Source of the DNA: Ophioderma brevispina
Taxonomy: Eukaryota > Echinodermata > Ophiuroidea > Amphilepidida > Ophiodermatidae
DNA: 64,000 bases
Assembly (NCBI GenBank): GCA_023653785.1
Contig: JAMKCH010058399.1
Location: forward strand, 1 to 64,000
Direction of reading: 5' to 3'
Part shown: piece by piece, positions 61,118 to 64,000 of the stretch
Layout of the letters: every line of letters starts with the position of its first letter
How positions within the stretch are numbered: the stretch's first letter is position 1
Notes under the pieces: model-generated
Told to the model about the DNA's origin: nothing
Seen by the model: only the letters and a program-made list of their open reading frames with translations
Database searches by the model: none
Translations under genes and position numbers: made by a program

Positions 61118-61537
61118 ACGCTCTAACAGATACAATTGCCCAGTGTGTAAGTCAGGCCGACCTATTTCAAATACCACAGCCCTACATGTGTACAAACATG
61201 CTGTTAACTGGTCTATTACAGCGTGCTGGTTGTTGCATGAACTAAGTCCTTATGTCCTTTGGCTGTAACGACACAGGATAGACACAAGGGTGTTATAGGT
61301 TGACTCAGCTCGTACGACAGGAGGCTCATTAAGCGTAAACTAATGATTTTAGGCCCGGTCATTAATTTTACAAGGGAGGGGCGCCGAGAATTGAAAGATG
61401 TTTTTGAGAAACTTGCATCTGTAATCTTATCGGGTGGTGTCGGTAGGTAGCATCAATCTACATTTCACCACTTCCGCCTAATACGTTGTGCATCCGCGCT
61501 GACACGATACGAATGAGAGCGCTTGAAGGCTAGTTGT
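61118..61537. other. Spacer or 3' region of LINE C
   Basis: No open frame. It could include the 3' untranslated part of LINE C, which ends on the - strand near here; the boundary cannot be fixed. Confidence 0.35.
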
Positions 61538-64000
61538 TCAAGTGTTGCTTAAGTTGTTAATGACGGTGCAGAGATTGCATTCCTTGTAGTAGATTGTTCC
61601 AGTCAATATTGACTCGTTTAAAGAAAGAAATCGATGACAGTCAGTCGATGGATGTCTTTGGACTTGGAACATTGACTTCCCCTCAATGTCTCTTTGATAT
61701 CTTTCAGATGTGAGAAAGTTTTGAAAATTATCCGCACCAGATTCATGAGTAATTTTATACATCATTATGAACCGTCTTTCTTTATCTTCTTCCTCCTCTG
61801 CTGAAGTGTTTCCCAGTTCCATTTGGCTTAACCTATCAGTGACGCTGCACAAACGGGCAGCTCTCCACTGGCCATTGCAATACGTTGACTTGGATTAGGT
61901 GTGGTGGGGGGTCCCAAACTATACTGGCGTATTCCAATATAGGGCGGCACATCATCTTAGATGTGCGAAAACTTTCACATTAGTTGGGCAGAACCAAAAG
62001 TTTCTTCTCAGGAAACCCCAAGATTTTATTTGCTTTTTTGATTGTGTTATTGATGTGCACATTCCAAGACATTTTGTTGTCGATATCATTGCCCCAATAA
62101 GGCTGGGACTCAACCATCTAGAAGAACTGCCATACAACAGTGACGAATGTGAGGGAGGTTTTTCATTTAGGAAGTTGCATTGTGTAGCACTTCCCTGGGT
62201 TAAAGGACATCATCCACACATCCTGCAACACCTGCAGTCTCTTCACGCCCTCTTGAAGCTGCTAATGTGTTGTGTATCTTTCTCAGAGTTGGTTACCTAC
62301 CACCAAGCAGTCTCCGGCAACATCAGATCGTTTATATACAGTAGGAATAACATAGGGTCCCAACAAGCTGTACCCTGAGGACGCCGCAAAGAAGCGTGTC
62401 TTGCTATTTGGATTTTTCACCTTCAACACTACTCCTGCTGGGTACTTAGTTGAAATTTTTTTGACCAAGCCAGAAGCGAATTCCTAATACCAATGTTGTG
62501 AAGCTTTGACACGAGTCTTTCATGTGGCACTTTGTCAAATTCCGTTGATAATTCAGAATGGCAAATGGGTATAAGGCCAGCTTCTAATTGAGGTGAAGTC
62601 CGTGAGCATCTGCAAGACTGAGAACTGTTCGCACCGTTTGGGCTTCTAAAACATGTGCAGTACAATTAATATATCCAGTTTTTCAAGGGTTTTCATTACC
62701 TGTAGTGAATTATGTGCGCTAAGATTTTGCACACTATCTATGTTAGAGACACAAAGGGTGATTTTCAGTTCAGAGTTTGCTCTTGTCCCCCCGTTTTTTG
62801 AACAGAACCGATTATAGTCGCCTCCCTCCATTGAAGCAGGAATAACCCTTCACATCCACTGCGCCTGAAAAAGGTCCTAGCATTGGTGCTAGCTCTTCAG
62901 CAGCGATGTTCAAGAACCACTGACGGTATTTGATCCGTCCGGGCCTTGTTGTGGCAAGATTTTTTCACTGCTTCAAAACCCCAGCAGAACTAATTACCAA
63001 TGCGGCACTTCCTCATAATCCTGAGTCCAAATAGGGATATGCCCCATACTGGATTTTCCCCGAGTAAAAGACGCTTGCCAATTGGTCTTCAAAGGGCCGC
63101 TGCTTTCCTTTCCGCCCCTTGTCTTACTACTGATAATAGTGTTATTAACTTCTAGGGTCGGCCAATCCCAACTTCCCACTTTGGGGGTGTTTTTTACAGC
63201 ACGACGAAGTCTGTTGGGTTATCGTTGATGTTTCTGCTTCCAGAACCAGAAAAGAGCTGGTATGTTACTCTCTTTTATTTTGCCTTCTGAAGACTTTTGT
63301 GGGTAGTTTTTTGTTTGAGTCGTCTTAAATCTTTCCCAGTCTTCAACCATGCCAGATGCCTTGGCTTTGTTTATACAACCGTTGTTTGCTGCGCACTTAC
63401 TCTTCTGTGTTTCCTTTTGAACCATTGTAATCCTGTCTGGTAGAGCTCAACTTAGACGGAACTCTTCTGTCCATGATGGACTCATTTCTTGTTTCAAGAA
63501 AATCCCATTTCTCTTGAATTGGTATTAGTTTTCAATTTCACGTAAAGTCATATGCTGAAGTTGAGACAACATCCTGTTTAATAACCGCGTTTTTCCGTCA
63601 GGCCTTTTTTAAGAAAACTTTCCTTTTAATTGGTTTCTTTCTTCTAAAGGTTTAAGTGTTCGATATCAACGTTACAATACTAAATCGTCACTCCTCCTGG
63701 ATTCCACTGTAACTTTCCTGATGATGTTGGTGTTGTTTGTGAAAACCAGATCCGGATGTTATCCCCTCATAGGGGCTTATCCAAAAATTTGATCAAGGCC
63801 ATTCTCAATTACAACATGTAAGTATTATCAAATCAGCCGTTTTCTACACGCAAGGTGGATGTTGTGACACACAATTGTCCCGTTGATATTTGAACTGATT
63901 AAAGTCAACCACATATATGATGTTGTTGTTGTTAGGCAACTTACGGTCAATTTTCGTAAGCACATGATGAAGACCATAACTGTATCAGAATCATTTCATG
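61538..64000 (-). mobile_element. LINE C (CR1/Jockey-like), runs off the window edge
   Basis: A clear LINE ORF2 on the - strand, broken into several frames. From the window edge inward: endonuclease end (VVDFNQFKYQRDN for GDFNxPxIxW, about 63900; FTNNTNI at about 63730); linker (CINKAKASGMVEDWERFKTT, 63370-63311); RT entry (SGPLKTNWQ at about 63095; WREA-like and LEKLDIL near 62680); palm motif EFDKVPHERLVSKLHNIGIR (62550-62491); SGYSLLGP..YKRSD (normally PQGSVLGP..YINDL, 62375-62315); thumb KCLGM, then LGFLRRN-like FLRRNFWFCPTNVK (about 62010); LEYASIVWDP-like (about 61925); tail RRFIMMYKITH (61780-61740). No motif lies in one continuous frame, so it is inactive. It is a different copy and probably a different family from LINE A and B. 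Confidence 0.85.

Noticed and set aside
61899..62378. 159-codon + strand frame
   Set aside because: Antisense shadow of LINE C reverse transcriptase on the - strand.

Overview
This window looks like nuclear DNA from a marine invertebrate animal, probably a deuterostome of the echinoderm/hemichordate/amphioxus kind. It has AT-rich, mostly noncoding sequence, one intron-containing metazoan housekeeping exon, CR1/L2/Jockey-like LINEs, a tRNA-derived SINE remnant, and very many non-autonomous inverted-repeat DNA elements and minisatellites. The species cannot be named from sequence alone. No bacterial-type operon, CRISPR array or rRNA is visible.

The one secure gene piece is the first coding exon of 6-phosphogluconolactonase (8749-9009, + strand), with a consensus splice donor. 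I could not find its later exons downstream. One further possible coding stretch is on the - strand at 45355-45624; its function is unknown.

Layout: 1-1330 is a G-rich/TGACC higher-order satellite. 1.5-2.6 kb is an inverted-repeat element with subterminal tandem repeats. 4.5-6.6 kb holds tandem repeats, a MITE and a minisatellite of mini-hairpins. 7.1-7.8 kb holds a MITE and a SINE remnant, and 8.7-9.0 kb the PGLS exon. 9.9-12.9 kb holds two local duplications and a foldback array in a strict 20-bp register. 17.8-19.9 kb is a nested set of inverted repeats. 26.2-40 kb is a mosaic of one repeat family, including a roughly 4.5-kb head-to-tail duplication whose copies differ mainly by small indels, which suggests uncorrected long-read gap fill. 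40.4-46.4 kb holds MITEs, a 75-bp minisatellite and a 160-bp tandem array. 48.4-54.4 kb holds several palindromic elements, one of them a Tc1/mariner-type MITE inserted cleanly at TA inside another element. 54.7-64 kb is almost wholly three degraded LINEs (-, +, -), the first split by a palindromic element.

The genes here do not form a pathway; the window is a transposon and satellite landscape, probably intronic or intergenic around PGLS. I did not find a convincing new protein-coding system. The most unusual structures are the 20-bp modular foldback array and the nested palindromic elements.
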